In this document: positions 49,724 to 59,000 of the stretch, piece after piece
How the letters are laid out: each line of letters starts with the position of its first letter
Position numbering within the stretch: position 1 is the stretch's first letter
Source: Leptospira langatensis
GTDB taxonomy: Bacteria; Spirochaetota; Leptospiria; Leptospirales; Leptospiraceae
DNA: 64,000 nucleotides
Direction: 5' to 3'
NCBI RefSeq assembly: GCF_004770615.1
Contig: NZ_RQER01000007.1
Coordinates: forward strand, 376,367-440,366
The notes under the pieces: model-generated
Database searches by the model: none
Told to the model about the DNA's origin: nothing
The model's input: the letters and a program-made list of their open reading frames with translations, nothing else
Program-made: the position numbers and the translations under genes

Positions 49724-51148
49724 ATGATCTTTCTAACGCAAAAACAAAGAGTCATATATTCTGTTTTCGTTATATTATTTTTACTTTCTTGTTCGAATGG
49801 AAGCGGCGGCAATAGTTCTTCTGCAGTGTTAGCTCTATTAGGCGGATCTTCCGTGTCACCCGCGGAATGGACTTGGATGAGTGGTCGAGCTTTCGATACA
49901 ATAGGAGGAGGATACGGCTTAGGAGTATACGGAACCAAGGGAGTTGCCGACCCGGCAAATTTTCCTGGAGGGCGCCAAGATGCGATGCAGTGGATAGATT
50001 CCTCGGACCAGTTATGGTTATTCGGTGGAACCGGTAGAGATCCAAGTACAGCTTTTGGACAATTGAACGATCTTTGGAAATTCGATGGGAGCAATTGGAC
50101 TTGGATAGCCGGATCCAATACGGTCAGTGCAGCCGGAACGTATGGAACAAAAGGAGTTGCCGCTTCAGGAAATACTCCGGGAGCAAGGGTAAGTGGAACT
50201 ACTTGGGTAGATTCGTCTGGAAATCTATGGCTTTTCGGAGGAAGTAGCGATGCGAACGGAAGCAACTGCTTTAACGATCTCTGGAAATTTGATGGGGTGA
50301 ATTGGACTTGGATGGGAGGACAAAATACCATGAATGCAAACGGAGTCTACGGTACGATGGGTGTAGCCAATCCCAGTAATTATCCAGGAGCGAGGCAAGG
50401 AGCGTCCGGATGGATCGACTCCACCGGTAATGTATGGATATTCGGAGCAGGGCCAGGAATGCCGGAAACAGGTTCCGTTACTTCGAATTTAAACGACCTT
50501 TGGAAATTTGATGGGACAAACTGGACATGGGTAGCCGGATCTAAAACTTTCAGTGTTCCGGGTGACGGTAATTGGGGAACGAAAGGTGTCGCTGCCGCAA
50601 GCAATCTACCTTCTTCACGAGGGAAGTCTGTGTATTGGATCGACTCTTCCAACAATCTTTGGTTATTAGGAGGAACTAGCTATGATGGTAATCTAAATGA
50701 TGTTTGGAAGTTCGACGGCACAAATTGGACTTGGATGGAAGGTTCCGATACTCCTGATGTAGCTGGAGTTTATGGTAAGAAGAATATCGCTAGTTCCAAT
50801 AATGTAATCGGAGCTCGGAGCAACGCAATTGGAGGAAGACTACCGAACGGGCTAGTCTGGGTTTTCGGAGGATCCGGAGACGATTCCAATGCCGCCTTAG
50901 GACAGTTAAATGATCTTTGGATTTTTGATGGAAAAAAATGGACCTGGAAAGGAGGCACGGATCTTGTCACCCAAGCAGGCGTCTTCGGACTAAAAGGGAC
51001 GACGGGAACTAATTATTATCCAGGAGGGCGTTTTGGCTCAAGTGGAATAGCAGACTCCAAAGGAAATATCTGGATCTTTGGAGGACAAGGCATTGATGCA
51101 AACGGTAATAACGAATTCCAAAATGATCTATGGAAAGTTCGCCCCTAG
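49724..51148 (+). CDS. Kelch-repeat/beta-propeller lipoprotein
   Basis: The 474-residue product has a signal peptide with lipobox LLSC, then six repeats of about 65-70 residues. Each carries NDLWKFDG-x-NWTW followed later by GxxGxKGVA and LWLFGG, a Kelch-like propeller pattern (galactose-oxidase central domain). It is therefore a surface or periplasmic propeller that may bind glycans or proteins. The repeats are strongly similar at DNA level too, so the copy number could vary between strains. Confidence 0.85.
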   Translation: MIFLTQKQRVIYSVFVILFLLSCSNGSGGNSSSAVLALLGGSSVSPAEWTWMSGRAFDTIGGGYGLGVYGTKGVADPANFPGGRQDAMQWIDSSDQLWLFGGTGRDPSTAFGQLNDLWKFDGSNWTWIAGSNTVSAAGTYGTKGVAASGNTPGARVSGTTWVDSSGNLWLFGGSSDANGSNCFNDLWKFDGVNWTWMGGQNTMNANGVYGTMGVANPSNYPGARQGASGWIDSTGNVWIFGAGPGMPETGSVTSNLNDLWKFDGTNWTWVAGSKTFSVPGDGNWGTKGVAAASNLPSSRGKSVYWIDSSNNLWLLGGTSYDGNLNDVWKFDGTNWTWMEGSDTPDVAGVYGKKNIASSNNVIGARSNAIGGRLPNGLVWVFGGSGDDSNAALGQLNDLWIFDGKKWTWKGGTDLVTQAGVFGLKGTTGTNYYPGGRFGSSGIADSKGNIWIFGGQGIDANGNNEFQNDLWKVRP

Positions 51149-51164
51149 ATCGGAGGTTCTGCCT

Positions 51165-51193
51165 ACTCTTCATTCGATCTCCGAATGAAGAGT
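51165..51193. terminator. Hairpin between the convergent Kelch and hydroxylase genes
   Basis: A perfect 12-bp stem ACTCTTCATTCG/CGAATGAAGAGT with a 5-base loop overlaps the last codons of the minus-strand hydroxylase gene. It has no T-tract, so its efficiency is uncertain. Confidence 0.45.
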
Positions 51194-51910
51194 CCCGAAA
51201 ACCCGATCCCAGATCGAAGTATAGAAACCGAAATTATGCTCCTCATCCTGATGGTGTCTTGCATGAAACGTACTGGTAGTGAACACGCCGAAGAAAGTAG
51301 AACGAAGCCATTTTTCAGACAAAGGTTCGACCCCTAAATGTCCGACCATACCGAATGCAACGTTCAAGCCCAGATAGACGCTCATTCCCAACCAAGAAAA
51401 ATCATAAAGACATAGCACCAACAACCAAAGGAACCCGAAACCAAGAGCCTCCAAAGGATTGAGAACGAATAGAGTCAAGGGACGAGGTTTATCGTAACGA
51501 TGGTGGGTGCTATGGGCGAACGGATAAATAAACCGTATATGAGCGATCCGATGCAAGATATACATTCCCATATCCATAACCAGAAGAAGGATCAGAATAT
51601 CGAGGACCGCGAAAACTCCCGTATCGCTACGGAATCGAATAGAACCCGTTCTCCAAAGCCAAAGCCCAAATAACGTAACGATCGTATTCAGAAGTACGGT
51701 AGAAACGGCAAAAAGGACCTCTTTAGGCTCGATTGGCGGAGGGATCGGAGAGATGCGTCGATCCGCATAACGTTCCGAAAATAGAATACCAATATATATA
51801 GAAGAAGCAAAGATAAGAAGATTTTCGATCAAGAATAGGAGTGCAGCCCACGAATAGGGAATTTCTTGGAGAAATAGGACTGCTTCGTTTCCAAAATCAC
51901 TCATAGACAT
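51170..51910 (-). CDS. Sterol desaturase/fatty acid hydroxylase superfamily protein
   Basis: The 246-residue membrane protein has four to five helices and the three histidine clusters of the diiron fatty acid hydroxylase superfamily: HRIAH, HSTHHRYD and FHARHHQDEEHN. The enzymes hydroxylate or desaturate lipids such as sterols, carotenoids or ceramide-like compounds in the membrane, using O2. The substrate is unknown. It is transcribed on its own, convergent with the Kelch lipoprotein gene. Confidence 0.9.
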   Translation of the reverse strand: MSMSDFGNEAVLFLQEIPYSWAALLFLIENLLIFASSIYIGILFSERYADRRISPIPPPIEPKEVLFAVSTVLLNTIVTLFGLWLWRTGSIRFRSDTGVFAVLDILILLLVMDMGMYILHRIAHIRFIYPFAHSTHHRYDKPRPLTLFVLNPLEALGFGFLWLLVLCLYDFSWLGMSVYLGLNVAFGMVGHLGVEPLSEKWLRSTFFGVFTTSTFHARHHQDEEHNFGFYTSIWDRVFGTLHSEIE

Positions 51911-51994
51911 TTAAATCCAGAAAATCTGCCTCGCATCAAATAGTCGATAATGTTAAACTACGGTGCATTCAGGAAATGAAAAGTGAAACAGATT

Positions 51995-52079
51995 GTCGGG
52001 CTACTCCGGACTCCGCTACGCTTCGGACTCCTCGCCTTCGGCTCCGGGGTCCGCTACGCGTCCTGCGTATCCCTAACGC
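51995..52079 (+). repeat. Dispersed extragenic repeat, copy 2
   Basis: This 85-base GC-rich element runs from GTCGGGCTACTCCGGACTCC to GTATCCCTAACGC. It is closely similar to the copy at 53697-53781 and in the same orientation. It lies just downstream of the MATE gene. The inner segments CTTCGGACTCCTCGCCTTCGG can fold. Confidence 0.8.
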
Positions 52080-52091
52080 AGATAGTAAAAA

Positions 52092-53516
52092 TCAAACCTT
52101 CGAAGTCTTCCATCCACCTTTTCTAAATAACCAAAGTGTGAATAATCCCACAGAAGTTTCTGTGATCATACTCGCCCAAAATACTCCAGAGTATCCGTAG
52201 GAAAGAACCTTCGCTAGAACGTAAGCAAATGGGATTTGGAACATCCAGAAAAATACCAGATTGATCAATGTAGGAGTGGTTGTATCCCCTGCTCCGTTAA
52301 AGGCCTGAACACTGACCATCCACCAAGCATATACAAAATAGGAATACGATACTATCCCCAACCATTCGGAACCGATAGAGATCACTTTGGCGTTATCAGT
52401 AAAGATCGACACAAGGGATTCTCTGAAAATAAAATAGCAGATGGAAACCCCGACGAGAAAGATCATATTCCATACTCCAACAATCCAAACAGACTGTTCA
52501 GCACGATCCGGTCTTTTTGCTCCTAAATTTTGACCAACCAGAGTTGCTACCGCATTCGACATTCCCCAAGAAGGCATCAGAGTAAACATCATGATACGAA
52601 GAGCGATCGTTGCTCCAGCTACAGCCTCACTTCCAAATTCGGAAATAATCCTCACAAGAAAGATCCAAGAAGTCATTCCGATAATAGTTTGCCCAATTCC
52701 ACCTATGGAAGTGCGAACTATATCCGAAATGATTTCCCAATGTATACTGATCTGGGAACGAAGTACTCGAATATGTTTCCCGCCATTTAAAAGCAGATAG
52801 ATCTGGAAAAGAACCCCAACCCCTCTTCCGATATTTGTAGCAATGGCGGCACCTTCGATACCCATCGCTGGAACTGGACCAAAGCCGAAGATAAAGATCG
52901 GATCTAGGATCATATTAAGACCATTAGAAATCCATAAAACTCTCATTGCGATCGCCGCGTCTCCCGCACCTCTAAAAACCGCATTAAGCCCAAACAAAAG
53001 CATAATTACGATATTTCCGCCGAAGATCCATTGAGTGTAACGAGATCCATGCTCTATAACCCACGGATCTCCACCCATGAGAATCAGAAGATCTTTCGCA
53101 AACCAAACTCCGAAGATAGCAAAGGGTAACGAAACAAGTATGGAAAGAAAAACGGATTGGACTGCGGCAATTCCGGCTTGCTCCTTATCCCCTTCCCCAA
53201 TCCTTCGAGCAATGATCGCGGTCACGGCAGTGGACATACCGATCGCGAGAGAATAAAGAAGAAACAAATAGGTTTCCGTAAGCCCGACTGCAGCAACCGC
53301 AGAAGGACCCAAAGCTCCCACAAAATAAATGTCTACGACTGCAAACGCAGACTCCATGACCAATTCCAAAACCATCGGAACAGAAAGTAAGAAAACAGCC
53401 TTACCGAGCGAAATTCGAGTATAGTCCGCTTCCGTTCCGGTAAGCGCCTTTCTTAATTCCTTCCAAAGAGAAGTTCGTTCCAATCCTAACTTAGGATCTT
53501 TTTGTATAGCTTCCAT
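52092..53516 (-). CDS. MATE family multidrug efflux transporter
   Basis: The 474-residue protein has twelve membrane helices and the MATE layout of two homologous six-helix halves: LSVPMVLELVMESAFAVVDIYFVGALG in helix 1 and VGLTETYLFLLYSLAIGMSTAVTAIIARRIG. It exports cationic drugs or metabolites using Na+ or H+. I start at the ATG at 53516, with AGG eight bases upstream; a TTG at 53537 is in frame. Direct copies of an 85-base repeat lie on both sides of the gene. Confidence 0.93.
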   Translation of the reverse strand: MEAIQKDPKLGLERTSLWKELRKALTGTEADYTRISLGKAVFLLSVPMVLELVMESAFAVVDIYFVGALGPSAVAAVGLTETYLFLLYSLAIGMSTAVTAIIARRIGEGDKEQAGIAAVQSVFLSILVSLPFAIFGVWFAKDLLILMGGDPWVIEHGSRYTQWIFGGNIVIMLLFGLNAVFRGAGDAAIAMRVLWISNGLNMILDPIFIFGFGPVPAMGIEGAAIATNIGRGVGVLFQIYLLLNGGKHIRVLRSQISIHWEIISDIVRTSIGGIGQTIIGMTSWIFLVRIISEFGSEAVAGATIALRIMMFTLMPSWGMSNAVATLVGQNLGAKRPDRAEQSVWIVGVWNMIFLVGVSICYFIFRESLVSIFTDNAKVISIGSEWLGIVSYSYFVYAWWMVSVQAFNGAGDTTTPTLINLVFFWMFQIPFAYVLAKVLSYGYSGVFWASMITETSVGLFTLWLFRKGGWKTSKV

Positions 53517-53696
53517 CCGCACACCTTTTGCTATCAAGTTCTGATCAATCTACAAAGAAAAGCAAGGCACTTTGCGAGATAAAATGTTCAATCCGACCTG
53601 CGTCCGATGGGTCCCTATCTGGTTCTCTTAAACAAAACATAGGGCGTTCCCACACATTCTCCATATTTCTACAGAAACTTTTTCTAATTTGGTGTG

Positions 53697-53781
53697 GTCG
53701 GGCTACTACGGACTCCGCTTCGCTTCGGCCCACTCGCCTTTGGCTGCGTGGTCCGCTACGCGTCCTACGTATCCCTAACGC
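53697..53781 (+). repeat. Dispersed extragenic repeat, copy 3
   Basis: This 85-base element starts GTCGGGCTACTACGGACTCC and ends GTATCCCTAACGC, in the same orientation as copy 2. It lies between the MATE gene and the ImmA/IrrE gene. With copy 2 it frames the MATE gene as direct repeats about 1.7 kb apart. Confidence 0.8.
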
Positions 53782-53917
53782 GGGGGTTATCTTTTAAATA
53801 ACTCATAGGAAGCGAAAAACACTTACTATAACCGGTAAAATTTGTCCGGGATTAGCGTAAGATTAGAAGGGAATCAAAAATTGGAGAAAAGGAATGTCAT
53901 TTTTTCACCACCTTATC

Positions 53918-53955
53918 GGTAGACAAATAGTCAAATATTTGTTATATTGTCTACC
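53918..53955 (+). promoter_or_regulatory. Promoter with operator-like inverted repeat and leaderless start
   Basis: TAGACA (53920-53925) and TATATT (53943-53948) are 17 bp apart. Exactly 7 bases follow before the ATG at 53956, so transcription should begin at or next to the start codon, and no ribosome-binding site is present. Perfect arms GGTAGACAA (53918-53926) and TTGTCTACC (53947-53955) overlap the -35 element and the start region, with a palindrome CAAATATTTG between. Confidence 0.7.
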
Positions 53956-55017
53956 ATGGCTAATACTTACTCTGCTAAAGAAATTTTCTCAGAAAGATTG
54001 CGCTCAGCTCGGATTGCCGCAGGCCTATCTATGGATGAACTAGTCGTGAAACTGGATCGCGCCATTTCCAAACCAGCCATAGGAAAATACGAAAAAGGAA
54101 TAATGTTTCCGGATTCCGAAAATTTAATTAAAATTGCCCAGGCGTTAGGAGTAAGTCCGAATAATTTACTTCGTCCGTTCCGTACTGAAATTTCTGAAGT
54201 AGATTTTCGTAAAAAATCTACTTTAAAGAAAAAGAAGGAAAATACCCTAAAAGTAAAATTGCAAGGCCATTTAGAAAATTACATCGAATTAGAAGAAATA
54301 TTAGGATCTAAGACTTCTTACACCAAAACTATCACCAAAAATTCCCGCATTCCGGAAGCTATAGCATATGAGATACGTTCTTCCTGGAATCTCGGAATGG
54401 GGCCAATAGCAAATGTATTCGAGACTCTAGAAGACAATGGGATCAAAATAATAGAAATTAAGGAAGATGAATCATTCGACGGACTCTCCGGCTGGGCAGA
54501 AGAGAGAATTCCGTTCATTGTCGTAAACTCTGCAATGGACTCTTTTCGAAAAAGATTTACTGCCTTGCATGAGTTAGGCCACATTATACTTTCATTCCCC
54601 AAATTTACCGAACCAAAAAAAATAGAAAAAGCCTGCAACATGTTCGCAGGAGCGATGCTCCTGCCTAAGGAAAGTTTAATAAAGGAAGCAGGTAAAATAA
54701 GGAATAATTTCAGCATATCTGAACTTTCCTCTATTAAATCTGAGTATGGAATATCAATCGGAGCGATCTTATTTCGACTAAAATCAGCAAACATTATTGA
54801 CGAAGCACGATTTATTCATTTTTGGAAAGTTATGAATTCGGATCCAAAACTAAAAAAGGAGGAAGGTTTAGGACAATGGGGCGGAGAGGAGACTTCTCAT
54901 AGATTCCGCAGGTTATTAGATCATGCATTGGCCGAAAATTTAATCTCCATCTCCAAGGCGGCGGAAATCTCGGGTGAATCTTTACAGGAGGTTCGAAAAA
55001 GAATTCGAATACTATGA
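53956..55017 (+). CDS. XRE-family HTH and ImmA/IrrE metallopeptidase fusion protein
   Basis: The 353-residue protein has an N-terminal XRE helix-turn-helix (about 10-70, ERLRSARIAAGLSMDELVVKL) and a zinc peptidase domain with H205ELGH209 followed by the EKACNMFAGAMLLP segment with its acidic third ligand. Such proteins (COG2856) cleave repressors, as in ICEBs1 ImmA, or pair with toxins as antitoxins. The ATG at 53956 lies 7 bases after the -10 element. The gene overlaps the PIN-domain gene by four bases (ATGA), the normal arrangement for an antitoxin-toxin pair. The operator-like repeat fits autorepression by the HTH. Confidence 0.9.
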   Translation: MANTYSAKEIFSERLRSARIAAGLSMDELVVKLDRAISKPAIGKYEKGIMFPDSENLIKIAQALGVSPNNLLRPFRTEISEVDFRKKSTLKKKKENTLKVKLQGHLENYIELEEILGSKTSYTKTITKNSRIPEAIAYEIRSSWNLGMGPIANVFETLEDNGIKIIEIKEDESFDGLSGWAEERIPFIVVNSAMDSFRKRFTALHELGHIILSFPKFTEPKKIEKACNMFAGAMLLPKESLIKEAGKIRNNFSISELSSIKSEYGISIGAILFRLKSANIIDEARFIHFWKVMNSDPKLKKEEGLGQWGGEETSHRFRRLLDHALAENLISISKAAEISGESLQEVRKRIRIL

Positions 55018-55340
55018 GAAAGATCGCCGTTCAAGACACTTGTATACTAATAGATCTGACCGATCTCGAAATTTTAAAGGACGTTCTGAAACTTCCTTAT
55101 GAATTTGTATGTACAGATCTAGTCTTACTAGAGTTGCGATCAGACCAGCAAAAAATTATTCAAGACCACCGCATTTCAATTATCCCTTTTACCGAAAGCG
55201 AACTGATTTCTCTCTTCGAAGAATTAAGAAATTCTCCTGGATTAACAGCCCCTGATCTATCTTGTCTTTTGCTTACAAAAAAGGAATGCGGAATCCTTCT
55301 GACTAGCGATGGAGCACTTCGCAAAAAGCAAAAAATTTAG
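55014..55340 (+). CDS. PIN-domain ribonuclease-like protein, ends early after a one-base shift
   Basis: The reading frame gives 108 residues. It has PIN acidic residues Asp8 in QDTC, Glu40 in LLEL, Asp81 in APDLS and Asp99 in TSDGALR, arranged as in VapC-type toxins. The frame stops at a TAG at 55338. Shifting by -1 around 55326-55329 continues the protein for 58 residues, so the gene is either inactivated by a one-base loss or read through a shift. All four acidic residues precede the break. It overlaps the ImmA/IrrE gene by four bases. Confidence 0.75.
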   Translation: MRKIAVQDTCILIDLTDLEILKDVLKLPYEFVCTDLVLLELRSDQQKIIQDHRISIIPFTESELISLFEELRNSPGLTAPDLSCLLLTKKECGILLTSDGALRKKQKI

Positions 55341-55501
55341 ACGTGGAAGCTCATGGTACTCTCTGGCTCCTCGACCAACTTATCGAACGGAAAATATGGA
55401 AGCATCGAGAGGCTCATAGTAAGCTTAGGCAATTAATGGACTTAAACCGCAGGCTTCCAAGTGAAGAATGCGAAACTCGACTCAAAAAATGGAAAAAATA
55501 A
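55328..55501 (+). pseudogene. Out-of-frame C-terminal part of the PIN-domain gene
   Basis: In the -1 frame relative to the PIN gene the sequence reads AKNLDVEAHGTLWLLDQL and ends with a basic LKKWKK before TAA at 55499. VEAHGTLWLLDxL is the usual closing motif of this PIN subfamily, so this is the missing end of the toxin. The shift falls at C AAA AAG C within A-rich sequence. Confidence 0.65.
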
Positions 55502-55522
55502 TAATTCAAGGAGAATTAGAAA

Positions 55523-55879
55523 ATGGCTGATAATAGAACACATATTCAAGCGGGATTGATTACAGGAGCAATTCTTTCCATACTAAAGGATTGGAATAGA
55601 AATGATTTAAATATGGATCAAAAATTTGGAAGGGCTATATTGTCTGCCAGCATCGGCGCAATTGGGGGTAAGCTTCCTGATATTTTTGAACCTGCTGATC
55701 ATCCGAATCACAGACAGGGTGCACATAGTGTTGCATTTATGGGCTTTAGTTATGCCACTCTTCAGGAATTTAAGGAAAAGTATCCGGAATGGGAACTCAT
55801 TATTGACCCACTCCTCGCTGGATATGCGAGTCATTTGGTCCTGGATTCAAAAACGCCGATGGGTATACCGTGGTTCTGA
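55523..55879 (+). CDS. YdjM-like membrane-bound hydrolase family protein
   Basis: The 118-residue protein resembles the YdjM/DUF457 family: GGKLPDIFEPADHPNHRQGAHS, with a conserved Asp, His and Arg set, and AGYASHLVLDSKTPMGIP, whose His-x5-Asp-x3-Thr-Pro suggests metal binding. E. coli YdjM is an SOS-regulated inner-membrane protein of unclear activity. Members are common next to accessory and defence genes. The translation start at 55523 has AAGGAG upstream at 55508-55513. It is separated from the helicase gene by 160 bases. Confidence 0.83.
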   Translation: MADNRTHIQAGLITGAILSILKDWNRNDLNMDQKFGRAILSASIGAIGGKLPDIFEPADHPNHRQGAHSVAFMGFSYATLQEFKEKYPEWELIIDPLLAGYASHLVLDSKTPMGIPWF

Positions 55880-56040
55880 CTTTGACGATTATTTGACATA
55901 AATTGGCGGTAAAAGAAAATCGAACCTCCGAAACTTTAAAAGAATACACAAATAAACACTGAGGAACCCAACAAAAGCCTGTTGCTGGAACCATTCACTT
56001 GTATTCCTTAAATAGAGACAAAAACTTCGTTTAACTAAGT

Positions 56041-59000
56041 ATGGAATTTCCAGCAATCATTGATAACAATACTGAAGAAACACAATTGGCGAACGTGTTT
56101 AATCAATTTCTTTTACCCTATGCCAACCAGATTGATGCTGCAGTCGGTTATTTTTATTATAGTGGATTTGACTTGATCGCCCCTGGGTTATTAAAGAATC
56201 CCTTATTTCAAAATATAGATTCCGTGCCGAATGATTCTATTCGAATCATCATGAGTCCAAGGACAGATCGTCGCACTGCTTTCCTCTTAAATACTGGAAT
56301 TCAACTAAGTATCCAAGATCAAGTAAAGGATATAATAAGCCAAATTGAGTTCGATATTGCAGGAAAAGATATTACACATATTTCCTTTTTTCTAGAACTT
56401 CTAAAAAGGAAGATTTTAAATGTTAGACTATATACTGAAGATTTCTTTCATGCAAAAGCATATTTAGCGAAATTAAAACTTTCTAATGGTACCCATTTTC
56501 ACTCAATAGTAGGATCTTCTAATTTTAGCGAATCTGGATTCACCGACAACCGAGAATTAAATCTCACTAATTCTGACAAATTACATTACGATCACCTGCT
56601 CAATTGGTTTCAAAAAATATGGAATTCCTCTACTGTTGAGCTTAATGAATCGCTAATTCAAATTGTTGATTCAGAACGAAACTCAAGGGCCAAAGGACTA
56701 CCAACTTCAATCGGATTATCTCCTTTTGAAGCATACTTATTTTTAATACGCCACTACTTAGGAGAATTAACAAAGGAAAGATTAGAGAAAACCGAATTAT
56801 TAGCGGAGTTTCAACAGGTTGGCGCAGAAAATGTCTTAGGAAAGTTAGAAATACTTGGAGGAGCAATCGTTTCAGATTCTGTTGGTCTTGGCAAAACTTT
56901 TACTGCGGCCGAAGTAATTCGTCGTTATAGAGAAAAAGGGGCTAGAGTATTAATCGTTGCACCACCTACATTAATTCCACAGTGGAAAGAAACTTTAGAA
57001 ATTTTTTTCAATATTCCAGAATCGCAACACATACAGTTTCTTTCTCAAGGCAAACTAGGTCAGGAGAATGGAGATAAAATTCAATCATTAAAGGGAGGAA
57101 AAGAATTTAATTTAATAATCATTGATGAAGCTCACCGAGCAAGAAATAGAGAAACCTTTTTATATCAAAATATCAGGGCCCTACAACCCCAAGACATTTC
57201 ACAGCAAGCAGCTGTCCTGTTACTTACAGCTACACCTTTCAATAACTCAATTCGAGATTTGCAAAATCTTATCAATCTCTGTACAACAGATGCCAAATTA
57301 TATGCTGCGGGATTTAGCCCTAATGCCTTTGACAAATTTCATGAGAAAATTAAATCACTTAAATCCGGAAAGAATATCTCTGCACTTGAAACAGATTTCG
57401 ATTTCCAGAAATCGATTACAGAAATTCGAGATCTATTAAATGGAATCATGCTACTCAGGATGAGGTCTTCAATCAAAAGAAACTATAGAAATATTACAAT
57501 AGCCGGAAAACCTTTAGAGTTTCAAGAACCTGAAGTTCGAAAACTAAATTACTCTTATACAAATAAACAGCACGAACTGTTTCAAGAATTAAGCGGCTTT
57601 TTAGAAAAGTTACATCTCCCACATATTATTTTGTCTAATCCAGAATCAGGCAGAACCCTTTCTTACTTATATTTACTACTCCTTTACAAACGAATCGAAT
57701 CCAGTCTTTATGCCTTCTATTGTTCTCTACTAAATATAATTGAAAAGGAAAATGAACTCTTAAAAGCATTAGACTCCGGGGATTCCATCGAAGTATTGCT
57801 TCAAAAATACAACCGATATCGTCTCCAAACAGAAATAATAGATCCAGAGGAAACATCAAATTTATTTGATGGGGGATCGATCCCCGAAGGAGAAGAATCG
57901 GAAGAGGATTCTAAGATAAAATTTACAGCGGATGATGTCCGATCTTGGATTTCAAATGACATATACGAGATCAGGAATTTTATAAAGCGTCATTTAGAGC
58001 CGCTTCAAACCAACGTAGATCAACCTATTAGCCTAATAGATCCTAAAATTGAAACTTATATTAATACTCTCAGGTCCACTCGATTTCGAAAATGCATAAC
58101 ATTTTCCGAATACAAAGATACTGCCCAGTATATCGAATATCATCTCAAAATGTCTCCTTCAAATTTTCAACAATTCAGAAGTACAATGGTTACTTCAGGT
58201 GATCCTGAGCTTAAATCAAAATTAGAAAGGTTTGCACCGCGTGGGCAAAGGGCTAATGTCGCGCCAGGCGAAGAGTTCGACATTCTAATTGCAACGGACG
58301 TTCTATCCGAAGGTGTAAATTTACAGGATGCCGATCTATTATTAAATTTTGATTTACCGTGGAACCCAATGCGAATCGTTCAAAGGGTAGGTCGAGTCAA
58401 TCGAATAGGGTCGGAAAATCGAATTAGTGTCCTAAACATGACACCAAACGACGAAGTGCTAAATGGTTTTCTTAAACTACTCGAAATCTTAAATTCAAAG
58501 GTGCAGCAGGTAGCCATACTTCTAGGGAAAGAAATGGCCATACTCTCCAGCGAAGACGAACATATTGATATTCGAGAAATTGGCGAAGAAATTAAGAACG
58601 TCCGTGACGCAGATTCAATGGATCGCTTAGAAGAACTTTCCCAAAAAACAAGTATATTTACGGGGATAGAAGGAGAAACTGAAGAGGATCATTTTCGTTC
58701 CTTTTTACAATTTTCCGCATCGAAAAATCATATTCGCCCCGAAGATTTTGATACTCTCGTTACTCCAAATTTACAAAGAACGTATTATACAATACTAACA
58801 GAGAATCCCAAAAATACTTATTCTCTTTTTGAAATACATGGAAGAAGAGGCGAACATAAGGATCTATTATCGAGGCACTGGATTCGAATCTCTGAGAATG
58901 GGGATGCGAAAGAAGAATTTCCATACCCATTTATAGAATCTCCCATTTCTCCAACAGCGCCAATGGCTAGCTCCAAAACACTCTCCCTGATTGAATTAGA

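Noticed and set aside
49724..51148. CRISPR-like regular repeats in the Kelch gene
   Set aside because: The spacing corresponds to about 65-70 codons in one open frame with protein-level conservation, so these are domain repeats.
53547..53790. Open frames running through the 53.7-kb repeat
   Set aside because: They arise from the GC-rich repeat and match nothing; similar frames occur in the other copies.
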